Origin: Synechococcus sp. UW140
GTDB lineage: Bacteria; Cyanobacteriota; Cyanobacteriia; PCC-6307; Cyanobiaceae
Assembly (NCBI RefSeq): GCF_900474295.1
Contig: NZ_UCOB01000028.1
Location: 62,001-126,000 of the forward strand
DNA length: 64,000 nucleotides
Direction of reading: 5' to 3'
Shown here: in pieces, positions 1 through 8,847 of the stretch
Layout: every line of letters begins with the position of its first letter
Position numbering within the stretch: position 1 is the stretch's first letter
Translations under genes and position numbers: made by a program
The notes under the pieces: generated by a model
The model's database searches: none
What the model was told of the DNA's origin: nothing
What the model saw: only the letters and a program-made list of their open reading frames with translations

Positions 1-63
1 ACCTGCACCGCTGGTGTCGGCTAGAGAAAACCACTCGAAATAGACACCGGATTTGGTACTCAT
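1..63 (-). CDS. Partial CDS at left edge, unknown product
   Basis: An ATG at position 63 on the minus strand opens a reading frame that runs to the window edge without a stop. Its 21 visible residues begin MSTKSGVYFEWF. No family is recognised. The upstream sequence has no strong Shine-Dalgarno motif. The call rests only on the open frame and plausible amino-acid composition, so it could be chance. Confidence 0.4.
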   Translation of the reverse strand, partial: MSTKSGVYFEWFSLADTSGAG

Positions 64-835
64 GAGAGATCGCTGAAGAACGGATGCCTTTCTTTTCCTT
101 CGGCTTGCTTAAAAGAGGGGCAGCAAAGCATCGCTGGCTTAATCCCATCACATGCCAAAGGGCTATGCCTTTCGCAGCTCTGGGGTGCGACGCCAGACAG
201 GGGGGGCTATCGGCACTTCAACCGCTCAATCAATCAAGACCAGTTCTTCAGCCGATGGCTACACCGAGAGTGGTTCAACGCGATCAGATCACAACGGGAA
301 TGAGCCTGTGCCTCAGCTGTGGTGACCAAAAAGGAGCAAGAACAGAAAAAACATGACCATCAACAGCAGTAACCACATAGACAACGTGCGCCGTTGGAGG
401 CACCGACAGTTTGCCAGCGTCTCAGCAAGCATTCCTGAAATCAGCAGGCATGGAAGCAGACATAGACTTCACGCAAGCCAGCTCCATCCGGATCTGCTGA
501 GCAATGGGAGGCTGGCGCACGACGCTGAACGCCTCTACCTCTAAAAGCCTTACACCCTGCCGAAAAAGGCCAACAACAGCCCTTGCACCACTGAAGGGAG
601 CTGGCATGAGAACCAATCCCACCGATTACCTGACAAGACCAAATCACTATGTATCGCTGCTATACAACATCAGCAATGGTGCGTTGCCTGGCCGAGGATG
701 TAATCGCTTTCAGCAGACAATCTACGCGAGCATGAATCCAAGCGCAGCTTGGGCACTCACCCATTGTTTTCAGCGGAGAAACCACCCAACCATGCCACGG
801 TATTGCAATAGTCTAAACAGCCAAGATCAATTGCC
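64..835. other. Gene-poor stretch without recognisable gene
   Basis: About 770 bases lie between the partial gene at the left edge and the EVE-domain gene. Several short open frames of 60 to 111 codons occur on both strands, but they overlap each other, look like no known family and have no convincing ribosome binding site. No tRNA-like T-loop or clear terminator was seen. It may be decayed coding sequence or a long regulatory region. Confidence 0.5.
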
Positions 836-1306
836 ATGACTGATATTTCATACTGGCTGATGAAAAGCGAGCCGGACGTTTATGGGATCCACGACCTAAA
901 ACGCGAACAAACCACCCTTTGGGATGGAATTCGCAATTACCAGGCTCGCAACTTCATGCGCACCATGGCGATCGGTGATCACGTCTTTTTCTATCATTCC
1001 AATTGCAAACCTCCAGGCATTGTCGGCCTGATGGAGGTCTGCGAACTGGGCATCGTTGACCCCACCCAATTCGACAGCAATTCGAAGTATCACGATTCTG
1101 CATCCAAACAAGACTCTCCCCGCTGGGACTGCGTGCGGCTCCGCTATCTCGGAGAATTCAAGACGATGCTCAGCCTGGATGCCCTCAAGCAGACCTACAG
1201 CCCTGAAGAACTGACCGTTGTCAGACGCGGCAACAGGTTGTCGATCCTGCCAGTGAGTTCTGCAATTGCGATCGATCTACTCAAGCGTCTCGGTCCTCTC
1301 CAATAA
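836..1306 (+). CDS. EVE domain-containing protein
   Basis: This 156-residue protein matches the small EVE family, related to human thymocyte nuclear protein THYN1. EVE is a PUA-like fold thought to bind modified bases in nucleic acids. The N-terminal segment YWLMKSEPDVYGIHDL and the following LWDGIRNYQARNFMR are family hallmarks, followed by GDHVFFYHSNC and GIVGLMEV. The single domain fills the whole protein, as usual for bacterial members. The ATG start leaves only two to three residues before the conserved core. The gene ends 13 bases before a membrane protein gene on the same strand, so the two may be co-transcribed. The substrate cannot be told from sequence. Confidence 0.9.
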   Translation: MTDISYWLMKSEPDVYGIHDLKREQTTLWDGIRNYQARNFMRTMAIGDHVFFYHSNCKPPGIVGLMEVCELGIVDPTQFDSNSKYHDSASKQDSPRWDCVRLRYLGEFKTMLSLDALKQTYSPEELTVVRRGNRLSILPVSSAIAIDLLKRLGPLQ

Positions 1307-1319
1307 GAGATAGGCCGTC

Positions 1320-2060
1320 ATGCCCCCGGAACGTCTTCCACTCAGCACAGTTCTGCCGCGCGCCTGGATTGGCTTCTGCAGCGCACCCTGGCCCTGTGTC
1401 GGCCTGGCGGCTTTGGCTCTGATCAGCGCCTTTGGCCTAGGAAGCCTGGCCCAGGAGCTTCACACCAGTGGACATGCCTGGGTTCGGCACCTCGGAGACC
1501 TGTTCTGGGTGCTCTCCATGTTAGCTCCGCTTGTGCCGCTTCTCGCGCTTCTGCAGCTTGCCGACACGCTGCTACCCAGTGCAGGCCCAGACGAACACGA
1601 CAGTCCGCAGACCAGGGAGCGCATCCCCTGGCTGCTGCGTCAATCCTTGGCACTCGTGCTGATTGAAGCCTTGATCCTGTTTGGCGGCATCACGGCGATT
1701 CGAAGTGTCTTTAGCACCCTGATCGCTCACAGCGGCGTGCTCGCAGCATTGAGTGCGCTGATTGGCAGCGTTGCTCTAATCGCCTGGACCTTCGCACAGT
1801 GCTTGGCCCTGCCCCTCCTGATTCATCACGGCTATCGACCCCTGGCTGCAATGGAACACAGCCGCAAACTTGTGCAGCAGAACCGGCTGAAGGTTTTGGC
1901 TCTCGTCGGCCTGATCTTGGGTATCAACCTGGTTGGACTGATGGGGGCCTGCCTGGGCCTGATTCTCAGCCTCCCGTTCAGTGCCCTCATTCTGATGGCC
2001 AGTTGCCGAACTCAAGCGCCCTGGAGCAAGGACTGGCGACGAAACATATTGCCCACGTAG
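1320..2060 (+). CDS. Conserved hypothetical membrane protein
   Basis: A 246-residue protein with about five or six hydrophobic segments, roughly at residues 25-45, 60-85, 110-135, 140-170 and 190-230, so almost certainly an integral membrane protein. No catalytic motif is visible, and I do not recognise a named family with certainty. It follows the EVE-domain gene by 13 bases. Its last 49 bases overlap the 3' end of the convergent DUF2811 gene. The long uninterrupted frame and strong hydrophobic periodicity support a real gene. Function unknown; a glycerophosphoryl diester phosphodiesterase-like membrane domain or other multi-span family would need a profile search. Confidence 0.75.
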   Translation: MPPERLPLSTVLPRAWIGFCSAPWPCVGLAALALISAFGLGSLAQELHTSGHAWVRHLGDLFWVLSMLAPLVPLLALLQLADTLLPSAGPDEHDSPQTRERIPWLLRQSLALVLIEALILFGGITAIRSVFSTLIAHSGVLAALSALIGSVALIAWTFAQCLALPLLIHHGYRPLAAMEHSRKLVQQNRLKVLALVGLILGINLVGLMGACLGLILSLPFSALILMASCRTQAPWSKDWRRNILPT

Positions 2061-2266
2061 AGACGGGTGATCTCGCGAGATTCCACTCCGTTCTGGACCA
2101 GAAAGCCAGCGAGAGCTGCCTGAATCAATCGGTACTGGTCCCAATTGGGGTAGCGCTCGATGAAGCTGGTCATGGCCTGCTGCAGAGGCTCCGGCAGCTC
2201 AGCATGGAAGCTCACCATTGCTTCAGTGACCTCATCCACCAAAGCGGCGGAGACCCGAGTTTCCAT
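2012..2266 (-). CDS. DUF2811 domain-containing protein
   Basis: An 84-residue protein starting at the ATG of METRVSAALVDEV. The sequence closely fits cyanobacterial DUF2811 proteins, with the segments FHAELPEPLQQAM, FIERYPNWDQYRL and ALAGFLVQNG. These small soluble alpha-helical proteins have no known function. A longer frame runs upstream to 2347 with another ATG, but those 27 residues are not family-like, so the internal start is preferred. The 3' end overlaps the convergent membrane protein gene by 49 bases. Confidence 0.8.
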   Translation of the reverse strand: METRVSAALVDEVTEAMVSFHAELPEPLQQAMTSFIERYPNWDQYRLIQAALAGFLVQNGVESREITRLYVGNMFRRQSLLQGA

Positions 2267-2507
2267 GCAAGGAAGAATGGCCTGTTCCTGATCCACTGAC
2301 TGCACGTGCTGCATCCTGAAGCCCTCGAACGCTAACCAGTTCTCCACATTCGTCAGCCAACGTCAAGGACGCGCGAACAAGGGAGTCGCATCCAATCTCC
2401 GAATAAGACACAAGGCCTGAACCCCTTTCAGAGCAAGCGATGCAAAACCTGCATGAAATCCTGAACCGACCAGGACGCCGTCAAGGCCTAGACCCGACGA
2501 CCAGCGC

Positions 2508-2561
2508 TTTTCCACAGAACCCCCCCCAGGAGAACGATCCAGACCGCAAGCGTGTGGAAAA
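2508..2561. promoter_or_regulatory. Pair of inverted DnaA-box-like sites
   Basis: The 9-mer TTTTCCACA occurs at 2508-2516, and its exact reverse complement TGTGGAAAA at 2553-2561, in a 266-base noncoding gap between DUF1818 and DUF2811. TTTTCCACA is the DnaA box described for Synechococcus elongatus. A weaker copy (TTCTCCACA) lies at 2341-2349. Two boxes alone do not make an origin; they may regulate a nearby gene or titrate DnaA. Confidence 0.45.
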
Positions 2562-2613
2562 CCTGTGAAAGGACGTCGTGAATTCTGGGAAAAATCACAC
2601 AAAGCGCTATTGA

Positions 2614-3000
2614 TCAGCCCTGCTTATTCCCGGATGTGTCCCAGGCCGTTCTCATCGCAGCCACAAAGGCCTGGGCAGCCGGCGCAGGCCAATGCCCCTC
2701 AACGCCACGGCCGGTCCATGCCCCTTGAAGCACGACATGCAAACTCCAGTTCTCCCTGCTTCCTTCAAGACATCCCCACCAGGGCTCAAGCTCCATCTCC
2801 AGCTCGATGGACTCTTCAGACATCAACTGGGTTTGAAGTGCTTGATGCTGATCGGTGAGTTCACACAGCAGTGCTATCAGCACCTGACTCTCCTTCTGCG
2901 TGAGCTCAAAGGCCCATCCCTCTCCACCAATCAAGGCAGGGAAATCAGCACGGGATAGATCCCGGGCCAAGCGCCAGCCTGGGCCCTCCTGCTGAATCAT
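2614..3000 (-). CDS. DUF1818 family protein
   Basis: A 128-residue protein that matches cyanobacterial DUF1818: the N-terminus reads [15 protein letters not shown] and [16 protein letters not shown], followed by helical sequence and WSLHVVLQG near residue 84. It has no membrane segment and no known catalytic residues. Its start overlaps the stop of rpoZ by four bases (ATGA), so translation of the two is probably coupled and they share a transcript. The link with the RNA polymerase omega gene is conserved in my recollection of picocyanobacteria, but the role is not known. Confidence 0.85.
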   Translation of the reverse strand: MIQQEGPGWRLARDLSRADFPALIGGEGWAFELTQKESQVLIALLCELTDQHQALQTQLMSEESIELEMELEPWWGCLEGSRENWSLHVVLQGAWTGRGVEGHWPAPAAQAFVAAMRTAWDTSGNKQG

Positions 3001-3224
3001 CCAGGCAGCAAGTCAGGCTGATCTTGCTCATCGCTGAGCTCAACAATGGCTCTCTGCACGGGCTTGACACTGGATTCCTCAAGCAGTCCATCGAAATCAT
3101 CAAAACGACGCTGCTTGGCACGGAATGCAATCCGGACGGTCGTGAGATAACGGTTGCTGGACTGACGAATCAGGCTTTCACCGCGCTTGGCCAGATCCTG
3201 GGAATCCACACCGGCACTGATCAC
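2997..3224 (-). CDS. rpoZ: RNA polymerase omega subunit
   Basis: A 75-residue protein that fits cyanobacterial RpoZ. The core reads [16 protein letters not shown], then [16 protein letters not shown], and corresponds to the omega motif that wraps the C-terminal tail of beta prime and helps polymerase assembly. It ends in an acidic tail, as in marine Synechococcus. It is the middle gene of a minus-strand run: a 94-residue hypothetical protein, rpoZ, then DUF1818 with a four-base overlap. The length is usual for the group. Confidence 0.9.
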   Translation of the reverse strand: MISAGVDSQDLAKRGESLIRQSSNRYLTTVRIAFRAKQRRFDDFDGLLEESSVKPVQRAIVELSDEQDQPDLLPG

Positions 3225-3250
3225 GTTTGTCCACGCAAGGTTTTCCCATC

Positions 3251-3535
3251 TTAGGTGAGGAGGTCACTATGAAACGGCACATGCATTGGGTAGGTGCGCT
3301 GCAGGCTGCCTGGCACCTTCAAAACGATCTGACGTCCCAGCCCCATGGCCGCTAGTGGACGGCGCAGCAGAGCCAGTAGAGCGCTGACCTCCTCCAAATG
3401 GCGGGCATCCACGCACTCCACCCGGATACTCCCCCAGCTACGGGACAACTTGCAGTCACGCAAGGGTTCCAACTGAGCCTCCAGTTGAGGTTCCTCCCGA
3501 TAAAAGGACCACACGAGCCGCTGCAAGCGATCCAT
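3251..3535 (-). CDS. Conserved hypothetical protein upstream of rpoZ
   Basis: A 94-residue soluble protein that starts [19 protein letters not shown] do not recognise a family. It lies 26 bases upstream of rpoZ on the same strand and is divergent from the Hsp70-like gene 39 bases away. The sequence is rich in Leu and Arg with a predicted alternating strand and helix pattern ([21 protein letters not shown]). Position and uninterrupted frame support a real gene in the rpoZ operon. Function unknown. Confidence 0.65.
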   Translation of the reverse strand: MDRLQRLVWSFYREEPQLEAQLEPLRDCKLSRSWGSIRVECVDARHLEEVSALLALLRRPLAAMGLGRQIVLKVPGSLQRTYPMHVPFHSDLLT

Positions 3536-3574
3536 TCAGATTCCCCGTAACCTCGTCCTCTCACCAACCTGCCA

Positions 3575-5206
3575 ATGGCGGTGGACCAGGCCCCTACGGA
3601 CGAACAAAACCTTCAGGTTTCCGAAAACGCAGGCACCCTTGCCATCGACCTTGGGAGCACCACCACGGTGGTCGCGTTCCAAGGTCCTCAGACTCCTGAC
3701 CCAAAACTATTGGAGCTTGAGTCGATCACCCGTTCCCCAGGCCAGGTGCCGAGCCTGATCTGGGCGCAAAGCCAGGAAGACCCGAATCCCCTAGTCGGAC
3801 GTCAGGTCCTGGATGCCGGCCTTGGAGACAGTGATGCCCCTCAACTGCTGCGTGATTTCAAACGGGCGATTGGGGCACCAGCACCTCTCGATTCCAACCA
3901 GACCAGCCTGAGCGCAGAGGCAGCGGCGGAATCACTGTTACTGCAAATCTGGAAACGGCTACCGACTGATCTGCACATCAAGCGTCTCGTGCTGACGGCG
4001 CCAGTGGAGCACTACCGGGGCTATCGCCAATGGCTTCTCCAGGCCAGTCAAGCCCTGCCCATCGACGAGGTGGCCCTGGTGGACGAACCCACCGCAGCAG
4101 CTCTTGGGGCCGGCCTCGCACCAGGCAGCCGGCTGCTCGTGGTGGACATGGGTGGAAGCACCATCGACCTTTCCATCGTGGCTCTGGAGGGAGGAGAAGG
4201 GCGGGCAGCCCCTCTCGCCCAGTTGCTTCGTTTTGGAGGCCAGAGTCTCGACAACAGTCGCCAGACCCTTCGCTGCGCTCGGGTACTGGGGAAAGCAGGT
4301 CTTCAGCTTGGGGGGCGAGATCTCGACCACTGGATCGTGGAATATCTCCACCCATCTGCGGATCCAACCAGCATCAGCAAGCCCACCCCAGCGGTTCTGA
4401 ACGCAGCTGAACGGCTGAAATGCCGCCTGAGTGACCCGACACTGGCAGACAGAACCGTACTCACGGAATTCGCGGCAGCCGACGACGGCTCACAGCACGA
4501 GTTGCGCCTCAGCCGCCATCAGCTAGAGACCTTGCTTGTGGAACGAGGCGTTCTCGAGGTCCTCGATGATCTGCTGGAGCAAACGCTCGCCGGAGCCCGA
4601 CAGCATTCGTGCCAACTCGAAGATCTGCAGGGCGTCCTACCCGTCGGTGGCGGTGCCCAGCTACCTCTGCTTCGGGATTGGCTCAGCAAGCGCACCCGAC
4701 CGGTGCCTCTGCTGAGTGCGCCCCCTGTGGAGGCTGTTGCCAAAGGCGCCCTCAGCCTGACGCCTGGGGTTCGCGTGCGCGATGTGCTGCACCGGGGGGT
4801 GTCTCTGCGCTGCTGGGACCGGCGCAGCGGGACCCATCACTGGCACCCACTATTTGTCGCCGGACAGACCTGGCCATCGGAATCTCCCCTCACGCTTGTG
4901 CTTGCTGCCGGTCGGGAGGATCAGAGCAGCATCGAGCTGGTGCTCGGAGAGCCCGACAACAAGGCACGCCATGACGTGGTGTTCCGGAACGGATTGCCCA
5001 CTGTTCAGGAGCACCAGGGCACGCCCGAAATCAAAGCCTGGGATCAGCCCGTCAGCAGCATTGCGCTGGATGAGCCTGGATCTCCCGGTCAAGACTGCTT
5101 GAAACTGCACTTCCGTCTCGATGATGCTGCCGATCTGCTGATGGACGGAGAAGACCTCCGCACCGGGGCAGCGATTGAACCGAGAAAGCTGGGACGCGTG
5201 CGCTGA
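3575..5206 (+). CDS. Hsp70 family protein (DnaK-like)
   Basis: A 543-residue protein with an Hsp70-type actin-fold ATPase domain. The phosphate-1 loop AIDLGSTTTVVAF is at residues 23-35, the region VALVDEPTAAALGAGL near 165-180 and the phosphate-2 motif LLVVDMGGSTIDLSIV near 187-202 are intact, and LPVGGGAQLPLL gives the adenosine motif near 350. The C-terminal part, about 170 residues, is shorter than and unlike the substrate-binding domain plus lid of DnaK (about 630 residues in total), so this is a divergent Hsp70, not the main chaperone. It is divergent from the rpoZ operon and followed by a membrane-anchored protein gene. A chaperone role is inferred from the family only. Confidence 0.85.
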   Translation: MAVDQAPTDEQNLQVSENAGTLAIDLGSTTTVVAFQGPQTPDPKLLELESITRSPGQVPSLIWAQSQEDPNPLVGRQVLDAGLGDSDAPQLLRDFKRAIGAPAPLDSNQTSLSAEAAAESLLLQIWKRLPTDLHIKRLVLTAPVEHYRGYRQWLLQASQALPIDEVALVDEPTAAALGAGLAPGSRLLVVDMGGSTIDLSIVALEGGEGRAAPLAQLLRFGGQSLDNSRQTLRCARVLGKAGLQLGGRDLDHWIVEYLHPSADPTSISKPTPAVLNAAERLKCRLSDPTLADRTVLTEFAAADDGSQHELRLSRHQLETLLVERGVLEVLDDLLEQTLAGARQHSCQLEDLQGVLPVGGGAQLPLLRDWLSKRTRPVPLLSAPPVEAVAKGALSLTPGVRVRDVLHRGVSLRCWDRRSGTHHWHPLFVAGQTWPSESPLTLVLAAGREDQSSIELVLGEPDNKARHDVVFRNGLPTVQEHQGTPEIKAWDQPVSSIALDEPGSPGQDCLKLHFRLDDAADLLMDGEDLRTGAAIEPRKLGRVR

Positions 5207-5229
5207 ACATCTCTGACCTGGGGATCAGG

Positions 5230-5252
5230 GCGGTGGACCGTCCGTCCACCGC
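5230..5252. repeat. Perfect inverted repeat (hairpin) between genes
   Basis: GCGGTGGAC at 5230-5238 and GTCCACCGC at 5244-5252 form a perfect 9-bp stem with a 5-base loop, 23 bases after the Hsp70-like gene. No T-tract follows on either strand. It may be a weak terminator, an mRNA-stabilising stem or a protein-binding site. Confidence 0.5.
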
Positions 5253-5309
5253 AACGTGAGAAGCGGTGGTCATCTCCATAGAAAGAAGTGATCTTTTGCC
5301 TCCACCTCC

Positions 5310-6158
5310 TTGGCGCTCCGACGCCACTGGCTCCCGCGCTACTGGCTTGGGCTCACCCTGGGCGGAGTGGCCATGCTCTGCGGCCTGGCGTACTGGTGGG
5401 AACGTCAGCTCCCCGCACGCCTGTCCAATGCGCTCCTTGAGGGCGACAACATGGCCTGCTTGCGTTACAGCGAACAGCTTGCAGCCCTGCGCTGGCTGGG
5501 TCAGAAAGTACCTGAGGAGCAAGCCCTATGCCGAAGACGTGCCGCTCAAGAAGCTTGGGACACAGGGCGCCAGGCCGAAGCTCTCCAGCTCCAAGAACAG
5601 CTGGTCAATTCCGCTGTCGGCTCCAGTGAGAACCAACGCACCGATCGTCAGCGCCTAACGCGCTGGCGCAAGCACCTGCAACGCACAGCACTGGAGGCAT
5701 TCCGGGATGGTGACATCGAGGCGGCCCTTGAGCTGCTGGCACCGATGGAAACCAGCATCCGCTCCAGAGGCGACCGACTCAGCGACAGCATCCGCGAGAC
5801 CTGGAACCGCAATCAACTCGACCACCAACGCCTTGCTGATCTGGTGGAGAAACAACGCTGGTGGGAAGCTCTCGCAGTTCTCAACAGACTGGATCACCCC
5901 TGGTGGCAGAGCCGATCAGAACCCTTACGAGCAAAGGTCGAAGCAGCGATCGATGCGCTCAAAGACCATGAGGAGCACCACAACCATGGCGACCTTCCTG
6001 CCCACAGCGTGTCCCAAGCGGATCTGGACCGTGCCGTGAAAGCAAGAATCGCGGAAGGACTCGAGCCCTGGCAGGCATTCCAGGCTGGCTGCGGTGATGT
6101 GGGCGGTCATGTTGAAGAAGAAGGCCCAGAAAGTCTTTGCAAGAGGAACAGCCCCTAA
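5310..6158 (+). CDS. Hypothetical protein with N-terminal membrane anchor
   Basis: A 282-residue protein with one hydrophobic segment near residues 11-29 (YWLGLTLGGVAMLCGLAYWW) followed by a largely helical, charged domain with repeated Ala/Leu/Glu patterns that resemble TPR-like helical repeats. The first available start is a TTG, since a stop codon lies in frame seven codons upstream. It follows the Hsp70-like gene by 103 bases on the same strand, so a chaperone-associated role is possible but unproven. No enzyme motif is seen. Confidence 0.65.
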   Translation: MALRRHWLPRYWLGLTLGGVAMLCGLAYWWERQLPARLSNALLEGDNMACLRYSEQLAALRWLGQKVPEEQALCRRRAAQEAWDTGRQAEALQLQEQLVNSAVGSSENQRTDRQRLTRWRKHLQRTALEAFRDGDIEAALELLAPMETSIRSRGDRLSDSIRETWNRNQLDHQRLADLVEKQRWWEALAVLNRLDHPWWQSRSEPLRAKVEAAIDALKDHEEHHNHGDLPAHSVSQADLDRAVKARIAEGLEPWQAFQAGCGDVGGHVEEEGPESLCKRNSP

Positions 6159-6179
6159 GGGCGTGGCACGCATGACAAA

Positions 6180-6425
6180 ATGCCGCCAGGAACGCAATGG
6201 CTCATGCAACCCGGAGACAAAGTTGTCGTGTCAGCCAACGTTGTGGTCTTCAACCACCCTCAGCACAGGGGGGAGGCCTTCGACATGCAAGGCACTAGCG
6301 GTGAAGTGGTGAGCGTTCTGAATGAATGGAAAGGCCGACCGATCAGCCCGACCTTGCCTGTGATCGTCGCCTTCGGTCGCTACAAGGCCCATTTCCGCAG
6401 CGATGAGCTCAGCGTCGCTGACTGA
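6180..6425 (+). CDS. ftrV: Ferredoxin-thioredoxin reductase variable chain
   Basis: The protein matches FtrV, the small non-catalytic subunit of ferredoxin-thioredoxin reductase, which passes electrons from photosystem I via ferredoxin to thioredoxin. Visible family features are QPGDKVVVSANVVVFNHP, the GEAFDMQGTSGEVV loop, EWKGRPISPTLPVIV and the C-terminal FGRYKAHFRSDEL. As expected for this SH3-like subunit there are no catalytic cysteines. The 81-residue frame starts at 6180; an internal ATG at 6204 (MQPGDKV) would give 73 residues, closer to typical family length, and may be the true start. The catalytic chain gene is not in the window. Confidence 0.88.
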   Translation: MPPGTQWLMQPGDKVVVSANVVVFNHPQHRGEAFDMQGTSGEVVSVLNEWKGRPISPTLPVIVAFGRYKAHFRSDELSVAD

Positions 6426-6502
6426 GGTCATCAAAGAGCGACAGATCTGCGCTGACAAAGTGAGCGGTTGGATGGTGCATGCCTTTTTGTCATCAATGCA
6501 TT

Positions 6503-7054
6503 TCATTGCTCCCGACGCAAATACACACCCTCTTCACCATCCAGATCCTGAAGGCGCAGCTCGATGGTTTCGCTCCGTCGTGTAGGCACGTGACGGCCAC
6601 AAAAATCAGGCTGAATTGGTAGCTCGCGGTGACCACGGTCCACCATCACCAACAGCATGACCCGGCGGGGGCGCCCCCACGCCTGAAGCGCCTCCAGAGC
6701 AGCACGGATGGTGCGACCCGTGAAAATCACGTCGTCGACCAGCAGCACATCCCGCCCTTCCACGCTGATCGGCAGATCAGTGGCCTGAACCATGCGTGTG
6801 CCAACACGCTGCAGATCATCCCGGTGGAAGGTGGGATCAAGCGTTCCCTGGGCCAGCGGATACCCGCCCATCGTCTCAAGCTGCTTGGCCAGCACGCGGG
6901 CAAGCTGCACCCCTCGGGTGGGGATGCCCAGCAGTAACAACGCTTCGCCGTCCTCAACGGTTTCCAGCACTTGGCTGGACAGACGCTGCAGCGTCCGCGT
7001 CAGATCCTGGGCAGAGAGGAGTTCAATCCGCTCGGATCCTGCAGGAGCAGTCAT
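6503..7054 (-). CDS. pyrR: PyrR: pyr regulator / uracil phosphoribosyltransferase
   Basis: A 183-residue protein of the PyrR family. The PRPP-binding motif DVLLVDDVIFTGRTIRAAL is at residues 102-120, and GIPTRGVQLARVL near 43-55 forms the PRPP loop. PyrR in Firmicutes binds pyr mRNA in response to UMP and also has uracil phosphoribosyltransferase activity. In cyanobacteria it may act mainly as the enzyme; no pyr operon leader is in this window. The gene is convergent with ftrV and divergent from gpmI, with a shared upstream gap of about 100 bases. Confidence 0.93.
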   Translation of the reverse strand: MTAPAGSERIELLSAQDLTRTLQRLSSQVLETVEDGEALLLLGIPTRGVQLARVLAKQLETMGGYPLAQGTLDPTFHRDDLQRVGTRMVQATDLPISVEGRDVLLVDDVIFTGRTIRAALEALQAWGRPRRVMLLVMVDRGHRELPIQPDFCGRHVPTRRSETIELRLQDLDGEEGVYLRREQ

Positions 7055-7152
7055 GACTCTGTCGCCGAGGCCACTCAGTTTATGAGCGTTGGCGTGAGCA
7101 AAACCTGACCGACCCCAGAGCAGCCATCGCGATCGGGGCCTCTGGAGGTAAC

Positions 7153-8823
7153 TTGAATATGGAGAAGCTCTTAAGAACGAATAGCCGCGGAGTGAGCGTG
7201 ACGATTAGCAGTGATAAAGCCATCAATCGCAGCATCCCAGTCGCGCCGGTGGTTCTGGCCATCCTCGACGGCTGGGGACATCGGGAGACAGAGACCCATA
7301 ACGCCATCCGTAGCGCTGCAACGCCTGTGATGGATGCCCTCTGGCATGCGTATCCCCACAGTCTGATTCAAGCCAGCGGTGCTCACGTGGGCCTTCCTGC
7401 CAACCAGATGGGCAATTCCGAGGTGGGGCATCTCACGATCGGGGCAGGCCGGATCATCCGCCAAGAGTTGGTTCGCATCACGGAAACGGTCCGCAATGGT
7501 GAGCTGAGCCAGACCCCTGCCCTGGCCCAGCTGGCTGAGTCGCTGCGCAGCAGCGGTGGCACGCTCCATCTGCTGGGGCTGTGCTCCGACGGCGGGGTCC
7601 ACAGCCATGTGGATCACCTCTGTGGCCTCTTGCAATGGGCAGCGGACGCGGGCATCAGCCGGGTCGCCATTCATGCGATCACCGATGGCCGCGACACACC
7701 CACCGAAAGCGCCCCCCGTTACATCCAGCAGGTGCGCAAAGCGATCAAAAGCAGCGGCATTGGCGAGATCGCCAGCCTGTGTGGACGCTATTGGGCCATG
7801 GATCGCGACCACCGTTGGGAACGGACCGCCAAGGCCTACACCTTGTTCACCGACCCGGCGGTCGACATCAGCGACAGCGATGTGGAGGCGGCCCTGGCCG
7901 CCAGCTATGCAGAAGGCATTACCGATGAATTCCTCGAACCTGTTCGGCTAAGCGACACCTTCCTGCGGGATGGCGATGGGCTGGTGATGTTCAACTTCCG
8001 TCCCGACCGTGCTCGCCAGCTGGTCCAGGCCCTCACAGTCCCATCCTTCGAAGGGTTCGAACGAGCCAATCAACCCAAATTGGAGGTGGTGACATTCACC
8101 CAGTACGAAGCCGGGCTCCCTGTTGCCGTGGCCTTCCCCCCTGAATCCCTTGACCATCTCCTTGGACAAGTGGTTGCTGAACATGGTCTCAAGCAATACC
8201 GGACGGCAGAAACGGAGAAATATCCCCATGTGACCTATTTCCTGAACGGCGGCATCGAACAGCCTCTAGAGGGAGAAGAACGCCATTTGGTGCCGTCACC
8301 ACGAGTGGCCACCTACGACGAAGCCCCTGCCATGTCGGCTGACATCCTTACCAACAGCTGCATTGCAGCGATCGAGAAGGGTGAATACTCGTTGGTGGTG
8401 ATCAACTACGCCAATCCGGACATGGTCGGCCACACGGGCGTGATGACAGCAGCCACAGAAGCCATACAAACCGTTGATCACTGCATCGGCCGCCTGCTTG
8501 ATGCGGTGGGTCGCATGGGAGGCACCCTGCTGATCACTGCGGATCACGGCAATGCAGAGCTCATGCAGGGCCCTGACGGTCAGGCCTGGACCGCACACAC
8601 CACGAACCCTGTGCCCGTGATTCTGGTGGAAGGCGAGAAGCGCAAGGTCGCAGGGATGGGCAATTCGATCAATCTCCGCGACGACGGCGGCCTGGCCGAT
8701 ATCGCGCCAACCCTGCTCCAGCTGCTAGAGCTTCCGAAGCCGGAAGCCATGTCAGGATCCAGCCTGATCGAAGCGGTCGAAGCCGGGTCTGCCTTCAGTG
8801 CCAGACTTCCCCAACCGGTCTAA
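7153..8823 (+). CDS. gpmI: Phosphoglycerate mutase, cofactor-independent
   Basis: GpmI interconverts 3- and 2-phosphoglycerate in glycolysis and uses two manganese ions. The N-terminal metal motif [10 protein letters not shown], the catalytic-serine motif [15 protein letters not shown], the DGRDTPTES loop and the C-terminal ADHGNAE metal motif are all present. The longest frame starts with a TTG at 7153. An ATG at 7159 lies 10 bases after a GGAGG at 7144-7148, so it is the better start. A GTG at 7192 would give about 543 residues, the usual cyanobacterial length. Family similarity begins clearly at about residue 30. Divergent from pyrR; followed by secG after 24 bases, possibly co-transcribed. 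Confidence 0.95.
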   Translation: MNMEKLLRTNSRGVSVTISSDKAINRSIPVAPVVLAILDGWGHRETETHNAIRSAATPVMDALWHAYPHSLIQASGAHVGLPANQMGNSEVGHLTIGAGRIIRQELVRITETVRNGELSQTPALAQLAESLRSSGGTLHLLGLCSDGGVHSHVDHLCGLLQWAADAGISRVAIHAITDGRDTPTESAPRYIQQVRKAIKSSGIGEIASLCGRYWAMDRDHRWERTAKAYTLFTDPAVDISDSDVEAALAASYAEGITDEFLEPVRLSDTFLRDGDGLVMFNFRPDRARQLVQALTVPSFEGFERANQPKLEVVTFTQYEAGLPVAVAFPPESLDHLLGQVVAEHGLKQYRTAETEKYPHVTYFLNGGIEQPLEGEERHLVPSPRVATYDEAPAMSADILTNSCIAAIEKGEYSLVVINYANPDMVGHTGVMTAATEAIQTVDHCIGRLLDAVGRMGGTLLITADHGNAELMQGPDGQAWTAHTTNPVPVILVEGEKRKVAGMGNSINLRDDGGLADIAPTLLQLLELPKPEAMSGSSLIEAVEAGSAFSARLPQPV

Positions 8824-8847
8824 TTCATCACCCCTATTTCTGTAGAT

